This document shows positions 1-5,818 of a stretch of 6,233 bases of DNA, piece after piece. A program made the translations under genes and the position numbers. How positions within the stretch are numbered: the first letter of the stretch is position 1; each line of letters starts with the position of its first letter. Source of the DNA: Oscillospiraceae bacterium (lineage in GTDB: Bacteria > Bacillota > Clostridia > Oscillospirales > Ruminococcaceae); NCBI GenBank assembly GCA_017848075.1, contig JAGALG010000151.1, forward strand, positions 1 through 6,233. The letters are read 5' to 3'. The notes below the pieces were generated by a model. It worked only from the letters and a program-made list of their open reading frames with translations. It searched no databases and was not told the origin of the DNA.

Positions 1-10
1 ACTATGAAAA

Positions 11-60
11 GACCCTGTCAAGGCGCAAAAAACCAAAAATACACATAGGACAACAGGGTC
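11..60. repeat. 8-bp inverted repeat, GACCCTGT / ACAGGGTC
   Basis: The arms GACCCTGT (11-18) and ACAGGGTC (53-60) are perfect reverse complements separated by 34 bases. The spacer is A-rich and shows no open frame. The left arm continues as GACCCTGTCAA, and TGTCAA recurs in the larger inverted repeat at 86-119, so the two may be related. It could be a fragment of a mobile-element end or a weak RNA hairpin. No transposase is in view, so neither reading is established. Confidence 0.5.
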
Positions 61-85
61 AGAATTGTGTGATTTTACAAGGTTT

Positions 86-119
86 TTTGACAGAATTTGA
101 AGGGTGAAATTCTGTCAAA
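86..119. repeat. 13-bp perfect inverted repeat (stem-loop) downstream of the YcxB-like gene
   Basis: TTTGACAGAATTT (86-98) and AAATTCTGTCAAA (107-119) are perfectly complementary around an 8-base loop (99-106). It lies 45 bases past the stop codon of the minus-strand gene at 165-680 and could form a 3' hairpin on that transcript. Read on the minus strand it is followed by A residues, not T, so it is not a canonical intrinsic terminator for that gene. Read on the plus strand a T6 run appears only about ten bases beyond the stem, which is also poor. The repeat is certain; the function is not. Confidence 0.7.
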
Positions 120-164
120 CGCTCCTACTTTTTTGCTCAACGATTCCTGCAGAGTACGGGAACA

Positions 165-680
165 TCATTTTAGATTCTGAAGCTCTTTCCCGGTTTTATC
201 CTGAATGAAGCGGCGGAATTCTTCCACTGTACCTCCGCTCAAATGAGCTTTGTCATAAACCTGTCCGTGCAGCTTATCAAACACAAAGATAAAATAATCT
301 TCTGTTTCTGCGATCGTACTGATTTTGTCATAAGTGAACTCGCTTTTTCCCAGTTCTGTTTCAGAAGAATAACAATCTTCTTTAAAAACAACCACTGACC
401 GTTTCAAGCCCTCCAGCAGGCGTTTCTTACCCAGCCAACCATTGATCTGATCCTCCCAGATCAAGGTCACCACCATAACAAAGACGGCCAGCATCGTAAT
501 TGCAGTCCTCATATCCCAGTGGAAACCATCTGCAAACATCAGTAGCAGTGCCAACAGGATGACAAGCCAGCCCACAACATGAGTACGCTTATTTTTCTTC
601 TTTCTTACGGTTTTCCGCAGTACACGGGCCATAACTGTAAAGCTTTTTTGATCATATTGGGTTTCAAAGGTAAAATTCAT
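165..680 (-). CDS. Small membrane protein with YcxB-like C-terminal domain
   Basis: The protein has 171 residues. Residues 1-34 are polar and end in a strongly basic stretch rich in Lys and Arg (about 22-32). Two hydrophobic helices follow, at about 35-51 and 58-75, and then a soluble domain at about 97-160. That domain has the YcxB-like pattern: a VVFKEDCY strand, an acidic YDKISTIAETEDYFIF segment, a Lys-containing turn (VYDKAHL) and a closing helix EEFRRFIQDKTG. The basic stretch before the first helix suggests a cytoplasmic N-terminus, so the domain is probably cytoplasmic too. The start at 680 is chosen because GGAGG lies seven bases upstream; an in-frame ATG at 700 would place that site inside the coding region. 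The gene is transcribed separately from rpsI, behind a strong terminator. YcxB-type proteins have no well-established function, so the call names a family and not an activity. Confidence 0.75.
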   Translation of the reverse strand: MNFTFETQYDQKSFTVMARVLRKTVRKKKNKRTHVVGWLVILLALLLMFADGFHWDMRTAITMLAVFVMVVTLIWEDQINGWLGKKRLLEGLKRSVVVFKEDCYSSETELGKSEFTYDKISTIAETEDYFIFVFDKLHGQVYDKAHLSGGTVEEFRRFIQDKTGKELQNLK

Positions 681-684
681 CGAT

Positions 685-696
685 GCTCCTCCTTTT
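685..696 (-). promoter_or_regulatory. Ribosome binding site deciding the start of the YcxB-like gene
   Basis: The minus strand reads AAAAGGAGGAGC here, with GGAGG at 692-688 and seven bases before the ATG at 680. The site overlaps the codons that would follow the in-frame ATG at 700, so the shorter start is preferred. Confidence 0.8.
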
Positions 697-706
697 GTCA
701 TATTCG

Positions 707-730
707 TATTTTCATAATAACATGAAAATA
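707..730. repeat. 9-bp palindrome overlapping the putative -10, possible operator
   Basis: TATTTTCAT (707-715) and ATGAAAATA (722-730) are perfect reverse complements with a 6-base spacer. The arms overlap and flank the -10 hexamer at 714-719, where a repressor dimer would block polymerase. The sequence is AT-rich, so chance is a real alternative, and no regulator gene is adjacent. Confidence 0.45.
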
Positions 731-742
731 TGAATAAAGAAA
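714..742 (-). promoter_or_regulatory. Putative extended -10 promoter of the YcxB-like gene
   Basis: On the minus strand an extended -10, TGTTATTAT, has its hexamer TATTAT at 719-714. A weak -35 TTTCTT lies at 742-737, and the spacer is 17 bases. The predicted start of transcription near 707 would leave a leader of about 27 nt before the ATG at 680. The -35 matches poorly, so activity may rest on the extended -10 or on an activator. Confidence 0.45.
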
Positions 743-761
743 GGCAAGACTTCCGTAATAT

Positions 762-792
762 AAAAAAGTCCACCATCCGAAGATGGTGGACT
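762..792 (-). terminator. Intrinsic terminator of the rplM-rpsI operon
   Basis: On the minus strand AGTCCACCATC pairs perfectly over 11 bp with GATGGTGGACT around a TTCG loop closed by C-G, the very stable cUUCGg tetraloop. A run of six T residues (767-762) follows. It lies 42 bases past the rpsI stop codon and upstream of the YcxB-like gene on the same strand, separating the two units. Read on the plus strand it has no T tract, so it is unidirectional. Confidence 0.95.
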
Positions 793-834
793 GAATCATT
801 TTCCTTTTTGACAGGAATCCAGACGGTAATAAAA

Positions 835-1236
835 TTAACGTTTGGAGAACTGAGGAGCGCGACGAGCACCTTTGAGACCGTATTTTTTACGCTCTTTCAT
901 ACGTGGGTCACGGGTCAGCAGACCTGCTTTTTTCAGGAGAGGACGCATTTCATCGCCGTTCTGCAGCAGAGCGCGAGCAATGCCGTGACGGATAGCGCCA
1001 GCCTGGCCGGAAACGCCGCCGCCTGCAACGGTGCATACTACATCGAACTGGCCTTCGGTAGAGGTTACAGCGAATGGCTGACGAACGATGGTCTTCAGGG
1101 TGTCCAGACCGAAGTAATCTTCGATATCGCGGCCGTTGATGGTGATCATGCCGGTACCTGGGTATACTCTAACACGGGAAACAGAATGTTTTCTTCTGCC
1201 GGTGCCGTAGAAATAAGCTTTTTTGCTTTCGTACAT
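835..1236 (-). CDS. rpsI: 30S ribosomal protein S9 (uS9)
   Basis: This small-subunit ribosomal protein has 133 residues, close to the usual length of about 130. Hallmarks are GTGRRKHSVSRVRV near the start (11-24), the glycine-rich segment GGGVSGQAGAIRHGIARAL (72-90), and the basic tail from GLLTRDPRMKERKKYG to the terminal SKR. In the ribosome this C-terminal tail reaches the P-site tRNA, and here it is intact. The start at 1236 is preceded by GGAAGGAGGACC (1254-1243), nine bases away from the core; the longer open frame upstream would run through this site and into rplM. It is the second gene of the operon, 20 bases after the rplM stop, and is followed by the terminator at 762-792. Confidence 0.98.
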   Translation of the reverse strand: MYESKKAYFYGTGRRKHSVSRVRVYPGTGMITINGRDIEDYFGLDTLKTIVRQPFAVTSTEGQFDVVCTVAGGGVSGQAGAIRHGIARALLQNGDEMRPLLKKAGLLTRDPRMKERKKYGLKGARRAPQFSKR

Positions 1237-1256
1237 AGTGTAGGTCCTCCTTCCAA

Positions 1257-1685
1257 TTAGAACTCGTAAACTTCTGGAGTCTGAGCTGCATGAGTGTGCT
1301 GGTCGCCTTTGTAGATGCGGCAACGGGTCATAGCAGTTCTGCCCAGGGTGTTGTCTGGCAGCATGCCTTTAACAGCCAGCTGCATAGCCAGTTCAGGTCT
1401 GGTAGCCATCAGTTTGGAGTATTTCATCTCTTTCAGGCCGCCTACCCAACCGGTGTGACGGTAGTACATTTTCTGGTCGAGTTTTTTACCGGTGAGGATT
1501 GCTTTCTCAGCGTTGATGATGATAACATGGTCACCACAATCAGCATGAGGTGCGAATACAGGTTTGTGTTTGCCGCGCAGCAGGGTAGCAGCAACAGCAG
1601 CAGTGCGACCCAGTGGTTTGTTAGCAGCGTCGATGATATACCATTTGCGATTCAGATTGGATTCGTTTGGCATAGTAGTAGACAT
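1257..1685 (-). CDS. rplM: 50S ribosomal protein L13 (uL13)
   Basis: This large-subunit ribosomal protein has 142 residues, the usual family length. It shows the L13 landmarks in order: RKWYIIDAANKPLGR (14-28), LLRGKHKPVFAPHADCGDHV followed by IIINAEKAILTGKK, the YYRHTGWVGGLK loop, VKGMLPDNTLGR, and the ending PEVYEF. The start at 1685 has GGAGG at 1699-1695, nine bases upstream. The in-frame Met5 (codon at 1673) would be too far from this site. It is the first gene of the conserved rplM-rpsI pair, which lets L13 and S9 be made together. The operon is driven by the promoter at 1814-1842 through a structured leader of about 120 nt, so feedback control at the RNA level is plausible. Confidence 0.98.
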   Translation of the reverse strand: MSTTMPNESNLNRKWYIIDAANKPLGRTAAVAATLLRGKHKPVFAPHADCGDHVIIINAEKAILTGKKLDQKMYYRHTGWVGGLKEMKYSKLMATRPELAMQLAVKGMLPDNTLGRTAMTRCRIYKGDQHTHAAQTPEVYEF

Positions 1686-1807
1686 CGTAAATTACCTCCT
1701 ATAAATATAATGTGTTTCCGGGCTCAGGTACTTCCCCGGCCGAGCTGTTTCCTCTTTCCACATCAGCGGTTTTAGCGCCCAAAAAGACGGAAACAGAGAA
1801 ACCAACA
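1686..1807 (-). ncRNA. rplM 5' leader RNA with alternative stems, L13-leader-like candidate
   Basis: This is the untranslated leader between the predicted transcription start near 1807 and the rplM ATG. On the minus strand CTGTTTCC (1796-1789) pairs with GGAAACAG (1752-1745), 8 bp. Almost the same 5' bases, TGTTTCCG (1795-1788), pair equally well with CGGAAACA (1720-1713), close to the ribosome binding site. A small hairpin CCGGG/CCCGG (1739-1735 with 1722-1718) fits the first state but shares bases with the long-range stem. L13 leaders that bind their own protein are described in Firmicutes. Whether this belongs to that class, or is simply an autoregulatory leader of another design, is inferred and not shown. 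Confidence 0.5.
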
Positions 1808-1813
1808 TGCCTT

Positions 1814-1842
1814 ATTATACTCGTTGTCCAGTTTGAAGTCAA
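1814..1842 (-). promoter_or_regulatory. Sigma-A promoter of the rplM-rpsI operon
   Basis: On the minus strand the -35 TTGACT (1842-1837) is followed after exactly 17 bases by a consensus -10 TATAAT (1819-1814). A second TTGACT overlaps five bases upstream but would give a 22-base spacer. T- and A-rich DNA just upstream could act as an UP element. The predicted start of transcription is near 1807, about 120 nt before the rplM ATG. Confidence 0.9.
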
Positions 1843-2121
1843 GTCAAAAAACGCCGAATTTTTAATCTACATCCTATTTTCTCTCGTTTTCTCTCTTTCT
1901 TACGCCATTTCTCTTTGAATCTCGATTTTCAAATCATATTTTTGCTGATTTTTCTTTTCTGTTTCTGTGGAAAGCTGTACATTTTGACGAAAGGCAACGG
2001 GACGCTTTAAAAAGCGCATGAACAAGCCCTTTTTCCGCTTTTAAACAGAGGATTTTTCTTCTATGACTGCGAGGTTTTATCTATATTTTTTGTAAGATAT
2101 TCTTTCTTATCTCGTATTTTG
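1843..2121. other. Divergent intergenic region between rplM and murD, no gene seen
   Basis: Together with the rplM leader and promoter and the murD promoters, the spacer between the two genes is 511 bases, and no supported coding frame lies in it. The plus strand of 1855-1985 is strongly pyrimidine-rich, with TTTTCTCTC occurring twice (1877-1885 and 1887-1895). CGCTTT/AAAGCG (2003-2008 with 2011-2016) is a compact hairpin, and AAAAGCG (2010-2016) could instead pair with CGCTTTT (2036-2042). A weak plus-strand promoter candidate, TTGACG at 1984-1989 with TTTAAA at 2006-2011, overlaps this hairpin. Beyond that nothing is recognised. Confidence 0.5.
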
Positions 2122-2156
2122 TGCTATAATAATTTCATGTGCAATTATGCTATAAT
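2122..2156 (+). promoter_or_regulatory. Tandem extended -10 promoters upstream of murD
   Basis: TGCTATAATAA occurs twice, at 2122-2132 and 2148-2158, each carrying TGC directly before a perfect TATAAT (2125-2130 and 2151-2156). Neither has a good -35 at 16-18 bases, as is common for extended -10 promoters. Transcription would begin near 2137 or 2163, giving murD leaders of about 60 or 34 nt. The second copy is placed well for a short leader. Which one is used cannot be told from the sequence. Confidence 0.7.
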
Positions 2157-2182
2157 AAAGTATGCTCTTTGATTAAATTATC

Positions 2183-2190
2183 AGGAGGGA
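2183..2190 (+). promoter_or_regulatory. Ribosome binding site supporting the TTG start of murD
   Basis: AGGAGGGA, with core GGAGG at 2184-2188, lies eight bases before TTG at 2197. Coding similarity to MurD begins about 15 codons later, with the KRISLLGLG strand, which fits this start. Confidence 0.85.
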
Positions 2191-2196
2191 TTTGTC

Positions 2197-3657
2197 TTGA
2201 ATCAGCGTCTTGAGCATTTTTACCGCACACTGAGCGGTAAACGAATTTCCCTTTTGGGTCTGGGCCGCACCCATCGCCCACTGATCCCACTGTTCCTGTC
2301 CAAAGGAGCCACAGTTCTGCTCCGCGACAAACGAACCCGCAGTCAGATCGGTGAAGAAGAATGTAAGACCATGGAGGACATGGGTGTTATTCTGAAGTTG
2401 GGTGAGAATTATTTAGAAGGCCTTTGCGAAGATTCCGATATTGTACTCCGCACTCCGGGCGTTTACTATTATTTGCCGGAGCTGCAGGCTGCGATTAAGG
2501 CCGGTTTATCTGTGACCAGTGAAATGGAGCTGTTCTTCCAGTTCTGCCCTTGCAAAACCTATGGTATCACTGGCTCTGACGGCAAAACCACTACGACTTC
2601 TATCATTGCTGAGTTGCTGCGAGCCGAAGGCAAAACCGTTTATTTGGGCGGCAACATCGGCAATCCTCTGTTCCAGATGCTGGATGATATTAACGAGGAA
2701 GATGTGGCTGTTATCGAATTGTCCAACTTCCAGCTCCTGTCCATGCGCAGCTCTCCGGATGTCGCTGTTGTGACCAATGTGGCTCCAAACCATCTGGATG
2801 TTCATAAATCTATGGAGGAGTATGTGGACTCCAAACGCAATATTGTTCTGCATCAGAATGGTTTCTCCCGTACGGTGCTGAATATCGACAACGAAATCAC
2901 CATGTCCTTCCTGCCGCAGGTGCGAGGCGATGCTCTGTTCTTCTCCCGCCGTCATCCGGTAGAGCATGGTACCTATCTCCGGGACGACGGTATGCTCTGT
3001 ATGGAGTATAACGGCGTGACCACCCCAATCGTATCCAAAGAGGAGATTCGTATTCCGGGTCTCCATAATGTAGAAAATTATCTGACCGCTTTTGCGGCAA
3101 CATGGGAGGATGTCTCTGTGGAAACTATGGCAGAAGTAGCAAACAACTTTGGCGGTGTGGAACACCGCATCGAACTGGTTCGGGAACTGAACGGCGCAAA
3201 ATGGTACAATGACTCTATCGCCTCCAGCCCAAGCAGAACGATCGCTGGTCTGGACTCCTTTGATCAGAAAATCATTCTGATCGCTGGCGGCTATGACAAA
3301 CAGATCCCTTACGAGCCACTGGCTCCAAAGATTCTGGAAAAAGTAAAGATTCTGATCCTCATGGGCGATACCGCACAGAAAATCGAAGATGCTATCGCTG
3401 CAGAAATCGCTCCTGAAGTGATCAATGCTGTCACCGCATCCATGGGCAGACTGGGCACCAAGCGCCAGAAAACCTGCAACTGCGGTCTGCAGATGTACCG
3501 TGCAAAAACGATGGAAGAAGCTGTAACCATTGCTCATCTGTGTGCAATGCCGGGCGACATCATTTCTCTGTCCCCTGCATCTGCCAGCTTTGATCTGTAC
3601 AAAGACTTTGAAGAACGCGGCAGACACTTCAAAGAGCTGGTTATGAAGCTGAAATAA
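2197..3657 (+). CDS. murD: UDP-N-acetylmuramoyl-L-alanine--D-glutamate ligase (MurD)
   Basis: This cytoplasmic ATP-dependent Mur ligase joins D-glutamate to UDP-MurNAc-L-alanine in peptidoglycan precursor synthesis. The three Mur domains are visible. The N-terminal nucleotide-like fold begins KRISLLGLGRTHRP (15-28). The central ATPase domain has the P-loop GITGSDGKTTTT (123-134), GGNIGNP (151-157), ELSNFQL (174-180), NVAPNHLDVH (194-203), Lys213 as the likely carbamylated lysine, and GLHNVENYLTAFAA (288-301). The C-terminal domain has EHRIELV, NDSIASSP (338-345), GGYDK (364-368) and LSPASASFDLYKDFEERG (458-475). The 486 residues are somewhat longer than the usual 440-460, partly through a segment near 405-432 containing CNC. 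The NDS motif carries Ile where the E. coli enzyme has Lys, a change I recall from clostridial homologues. It starts with TTG and is the first gene of the plus-strand cluster. No other cell-wall gene is adjacent. Confidence 0.95.
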   Translation: MNQRLEHFYRTLSGKRISLLGLGRTHRPLIPLFLSKGATVLLRDKRTRSQIGEEECKTMEDMGVILKLGENYLEGLCEDSDIVLRTPGVYYYLPELQAAIKAGLSVTSEMELFFQFCPCKTYGITGSDGKTTTTSIIAELLRAEGKTVYLGGNIGNPLFQMLDDINEEDVAVIELSNFQLLSMRSSPDVAVVTNVAPNHLDVHKSMEEYVDSKRNIVLHQNGFSRTVLNIDNEITMSFLPQVRGDALFFSRRHPVEHGTYLRDDGMLCMEYNGVTTPIVSKEEIRIPGLHNVENYLTAFAATWEDVSVETMAEVANNFGGVEHRIELVRELNGAKWYNDSIASSPSRTIAGLDSFDQKIILIAGGYDKQIPYEPLAPKILEKVKILILMGDTAQKIEDAIAAEIAPEVINAVTASMGRLGTKRQKTCNCGLQMYRAKTMEEAVTIAHLCAMPGDIISLSPASASFDLYKDFEERGRHFKELVMKLK

Positions 3658-3669
3658 TTTACACTCTGT

Positions 3670-3686
3670 ATTTTATATTATAAAAT
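3670..3686. repeat. AT-only palindrome between murD and the first M42 gene
   Basis: ATTTTATA (3670-3677) and TATAAAAT (3679-3686) form a perfect 17-base palindrome around one T. It contains -10-like hexamers (TATATT, TATTAT, TATAAA). TTTACA at 3658-3663 sits 15 bases before TATAAA, so a weak internal promoter is possible. It lacks the GC stem and T tract of a terminator. A chance AT-rich spacer is also likely. Confidence 0.3.
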
Positions 3687-3709
3687 CAACGGAAAGGGAG
3701 AAACATTCT

Positions 3710-4738
3710 ATGGAAACCATCGAACTGCTGAAGGCCCTGACCCAGGCGCCTGGCGTATCCGGCGAAGAGGACACTGTCCTCTCCGTCGCTGCTGATCTGG
3801 TGAAGGATTTGGGCGAGACCAGCATCTCCACCCTGAAGAGCCTGATCTGTAAGGTGAAAGTTGCTGACCCATCCAAACCACACATTATGCTGAACGCTCA
3901 CATCGACGAAATCGGTATGATCGTAACCGGCATCGACAGCAAGGGCTTTGTGAAAATTGCCCGTGTAGGCGGCATTGACCGCCGTATGATCATGTCCACC
4001 CCTGTCATCGCTCATACCGAGGAAGGCGAATTCTACGGCGTTGTAGGCTCTGTGCCACCCCATCTGCAGAAGGGTGAGAAAAAGAATCCAACTCTGGACG
4101 AAGTATATGTTGACTTCGGCTTTGACTCCAAAGAAGAATGTGAGAAACACATTCCTTTGGGTACCATCCTGACCTTTGAAGGCGAACTGATGGAACTGAA
4201 AAACGGTCTGGCTGCCAGCAAGGCGATGGACGACCGCTGCTGCTGCGTTTCCATTATTCAGGCTTGCCGACTGCTGAAGGAAATGGACACCGACTGCTCC
4301 ATCACCATGATGCTCTCCTCTATGGAGGAGGTTGGCGGTCAGGGCGCACAAACTGCTGCTTACGGCATCAACCCAACTCATGCGATCGTTATGGATGTTA
4401 CTTTTGCATCCGCTCCTGATATGTCCAAAGAGAAATTCGCTCCTATCGCTGGCGGTCCTACCCTGTCCGGCAGCGGCGCGCAGGATTCTACCATGGCCAA
4501 ACAGCTGATGGCTACCGCCAAAAAGCATAATCTGCCCTTCTCTCTGGAACCAAGCGGCGGCAACGGCGTTTCCGGTACCGACGCAGCCGGCGTAGTAAAT
4601 CGCCGTGCCGGCATCCGTACTGTTGTTATGGGCCTGCCTCTGCGCAATATGCACACCCCAGTGGAGGTTCTCTCCATTGCGGATCTGGACAACTCTGCAA
4701 AACTGATCGCTGAATTTGTTGCAGAGTACATTCGCTAA
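3710..4738 (+). CDS. M42 family metallo-aminopeptidase, first of a pair
   Basis: Its 342 residues match the usual M42 (glutamyl aminopeptidase/cellulase M/TET-type) length. These cytosolic two-metal exopeptidases remove N-terminal residues from peptides and typically assemble as hollow dodecamers. The whole metal and catalytic set is present: His64 in AHIDEIG with Asp66, Asp174 in KAMDDR, Glu206 and Glu207 in MEEVGGQGA, Asp229 in MDVTFA, and His315 in NMHTPVEV. SGGNGVSGTDAA (282-293) is the usual glycine-rich segment near the substrate site. The family's Asp-x-x-Gly-Asn stretch before the first strand pair is degenerate here (STLKSLIC). There is no signal peptide. The ATG follows AAAGGGAG (3693-3700), 52 bases after murD and 15 before a second M42 gene. 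Specificity cannot be read from the sequence. Confidence 0.92.
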   Translation: METIELLKALTQAPGVSGEEDTVLSVAADLVKDLGETSISTLKSLICKVKVADPSKPHIMLNAHIDEIGMIVTGIDSKGFVKIARVGGIDRRMIMSTPVIAHTEEGEFYGVVGSVPPHLQKGEKKNPTLDEVYVDFGFDSKEECEKHIPLGTILTFEGELMELKNGLAASKAMDDRCCCVSIIQACRLLKEMDTDCSITMMLSSMEEVGGQGAQTAAYGINPTHAIVMDVTFASAPDMSKEKFAPIAGGPTLSGSGAQDSTMAKQLMATAKKHNLPFSLEPSGGNGVSGTDAAGVVNRRAGIRTVVMGLPLRNMHTPVEVLSIADLDNSAKLIAEFVAEYIR

Positions 4739-4753
4739 GAAGGAGGACAAACC

Positions 4754-5773
4754 ATGAATACTGTTGAACTGGTAAAAAACCTCTGTGAGATCGACGGTGT
4801 GTCCGGCGCAGAAGACAAGGTAAGAGAATACATAGAAGAACAGATCAAAGGTCACTGTGAATACCGTGTTGATGCTCGCGGCAACCTGATCTGTTTCAAA
4901 AAAGGTAAAAAGACTCCAAGCAAAAAAATCATGCTCTCCGCTCATATGGATGAGGTTGGTTTTGTTGTAACCGGTGTGGATGAGGATGGCTTCCTGCGTT
5001 TCTCCACCGTCGGCGGCATTGACAGCCGTGTCGTAATCGGCAAACGCGTTCGTCTGGAAAGCGGCATCCCGGCTGTAGTTGGTACCAAACCAATCCATAT
5101 GCAGAGTGCCGATGAGCAGAACACCCCACTGAAAATCTCCGATATGTATCTGGATATCGGCGCAAAAGATAAAGCTGACGCTTTGGAATCCGTTGAACTG
5201 GGCGACCATGCTGTGTTCTACTCCAACTTCATCGAATTCGGCAACGGCCGTATCAAAGGCAAAGCACTGGACGACCGTGCCGGCTGCGCTTGTTTGATTC
5301 AGCTGCTGCAGCAGGAAGCAGAGTATGACTTTACTGCTTGCTTCACGGTATGTGAGGAATGTGGAAAATCCGCAGCCGATAATGCTGCCTTTTCCGTACA
5401 GCCTGACATTGCCATCATTGTGGAATGTACCGCTGCTGCCGATGTATCCGGCGTTTCCGAACTGAACCAGGTTTGCGCTCAGGGTAAAGGTCCGGTTCTG
5501 TCCTTCATGGACGGCGGCTGTATCTACGATCGTGGCCTGTTCAAAAAAGGTCTGGCAATCGCCAAAGAAAAAAATCTGATCTGTCAGGTCAAACAGGGAG
5601 TTAGCGGCGGCAATGATGCCGGCGTGATCCAGGTGACCGGTGCAGGTGTAAAAGTAATGGCTGTTTCTATGCCAGGCCGCTACATCCACTCCGCTTCTTC
5701 TGTTCTGAAGGTTTCCGACATCGACGCTACCACCCAGCTGTTGGGCGCACTGGTAGAAGGTCTGGCAGACTAA
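4754..5773 (+). CDS. M42 family metallo-aminopeptidase, second of a pair
   Basis: This 339-residue paralogue of the preceding gene has the same overall order of motifs, with clear divergence in several. His64 and Asp66 lie in AHMDEVG and Asp173 in GKALDDRAG. Glu201 and Glu202 are kept, but in an altered context, CEECGKSAA rather than the usual EEVGxRGA. The next ligand position is Glu224 (VECTAAAD), where its neighbour has Asp229. His312 is in GRYIHSASS. The Asp-x-x-Gly-Asn motif (DARGN, 40-44) is intact, unlike in the first copy, and PIHMQ (113-117) matches the usual M42 histidine segment. The ATG follows GAAGGAGG (4739-4746), seven bases upstream and only 15 bases after the previous stop, so the two are surely co-transcribed. 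Two-metal binding seems preserved. A different specificity or a mixed oligomer with the first copy is possible but inferred. Confidence 0.92.
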   Translation: MNTVELVKNLCEIDGVSGAEDKVREYIEEQIKGHCEYRVDARGNLICFKKGKKTPSKKIMLSAHMDEVGFVVTGVDEDGFLRFSTVGGIDSRVVIGKRVRLESGIPAVVGTKPIHMQSADEQNTPLKISDMYLDIGAKDKADALESVELGDHAVFYSNFIEFGNGRIKGKALDDRAGCACLIQLLQQEAEYDFTACFTVCEECGKSAADNAAFSVQPDIAIIVECTAAADVSGVSELNQVCAQGKGPVLSFMDGGCIYDRGLFKKGLAIAKEKNLICQVKQGVSGGNDAGVIQVTGAGVKVMAVSMPGRYIHSASSVLKVSDIDATTQLLGALVEGLAD

Positions 5774-5804
5774 GCAGAGTCCTTATCGCAATCCCCAATG
5801 AATT

Positions 5805-5808
5805 GGAG
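5805..5808 (+). promoter_or_regulatory. Weak ribosome binding site deciding the start of the PLP enzyme gene
   Basis: GGAG lies ten bases before ATG at 5819. An in-frame ATG at 5798 would add seven residues but has no purine-rich site ahead of it, so 5819 is preferred. The 45-base gap after the second M42 gene has no terminator. Confidence 0.55.
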
Positions 5809-5818
5809 CAATCACCTT

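Noticed and set aside
86..134. Intrinsic terminator from the 13-bp stem and the later T6 run
   Set aside because: The T run starts about ten bases after the stem on the plus strand, and on the minus strand the stem is followed by A residues; neither fits a canonical terminator.
730..1775. Plus-strand open frames of 176 and 161 codons across rpsI and rplM
   Set aside because: They are antisense to unmistakable ribosomal protein genes and have no own start signals.
1712..1918. A 68-codon plus-strand open frame in the rplM leader and promoter
   Set aside because: It runs antisense through the promoter and leader stems, has no ribosome binding site, and its hydrophobic tail simply reflects the pyrimidine-rich DNA.
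2506..3627. A 373-codon minus-strand open frame opposite murD
   Set aside because: Its translation is low-complexity in character, with many His, Gln and Phe, and matches no family; MurD motifs cover the same bases on the other strand.
3686..5689. A 667-codon open frame on the minus strand opposite both M42 genes
   Set aside because: It lacks a suitable ribosome binding site and any recognisable domain, while the plus strand encodes complete M42 proteins with all metal ligands. Codon bias of the real genes leaves the opposite frame open.
5798..5818. Alternative upstream ATG for the PLP enzyme gene
   Set aside because: It is in frame but has no ribosome binding site, and the seven added residues precede the region that matches the family.
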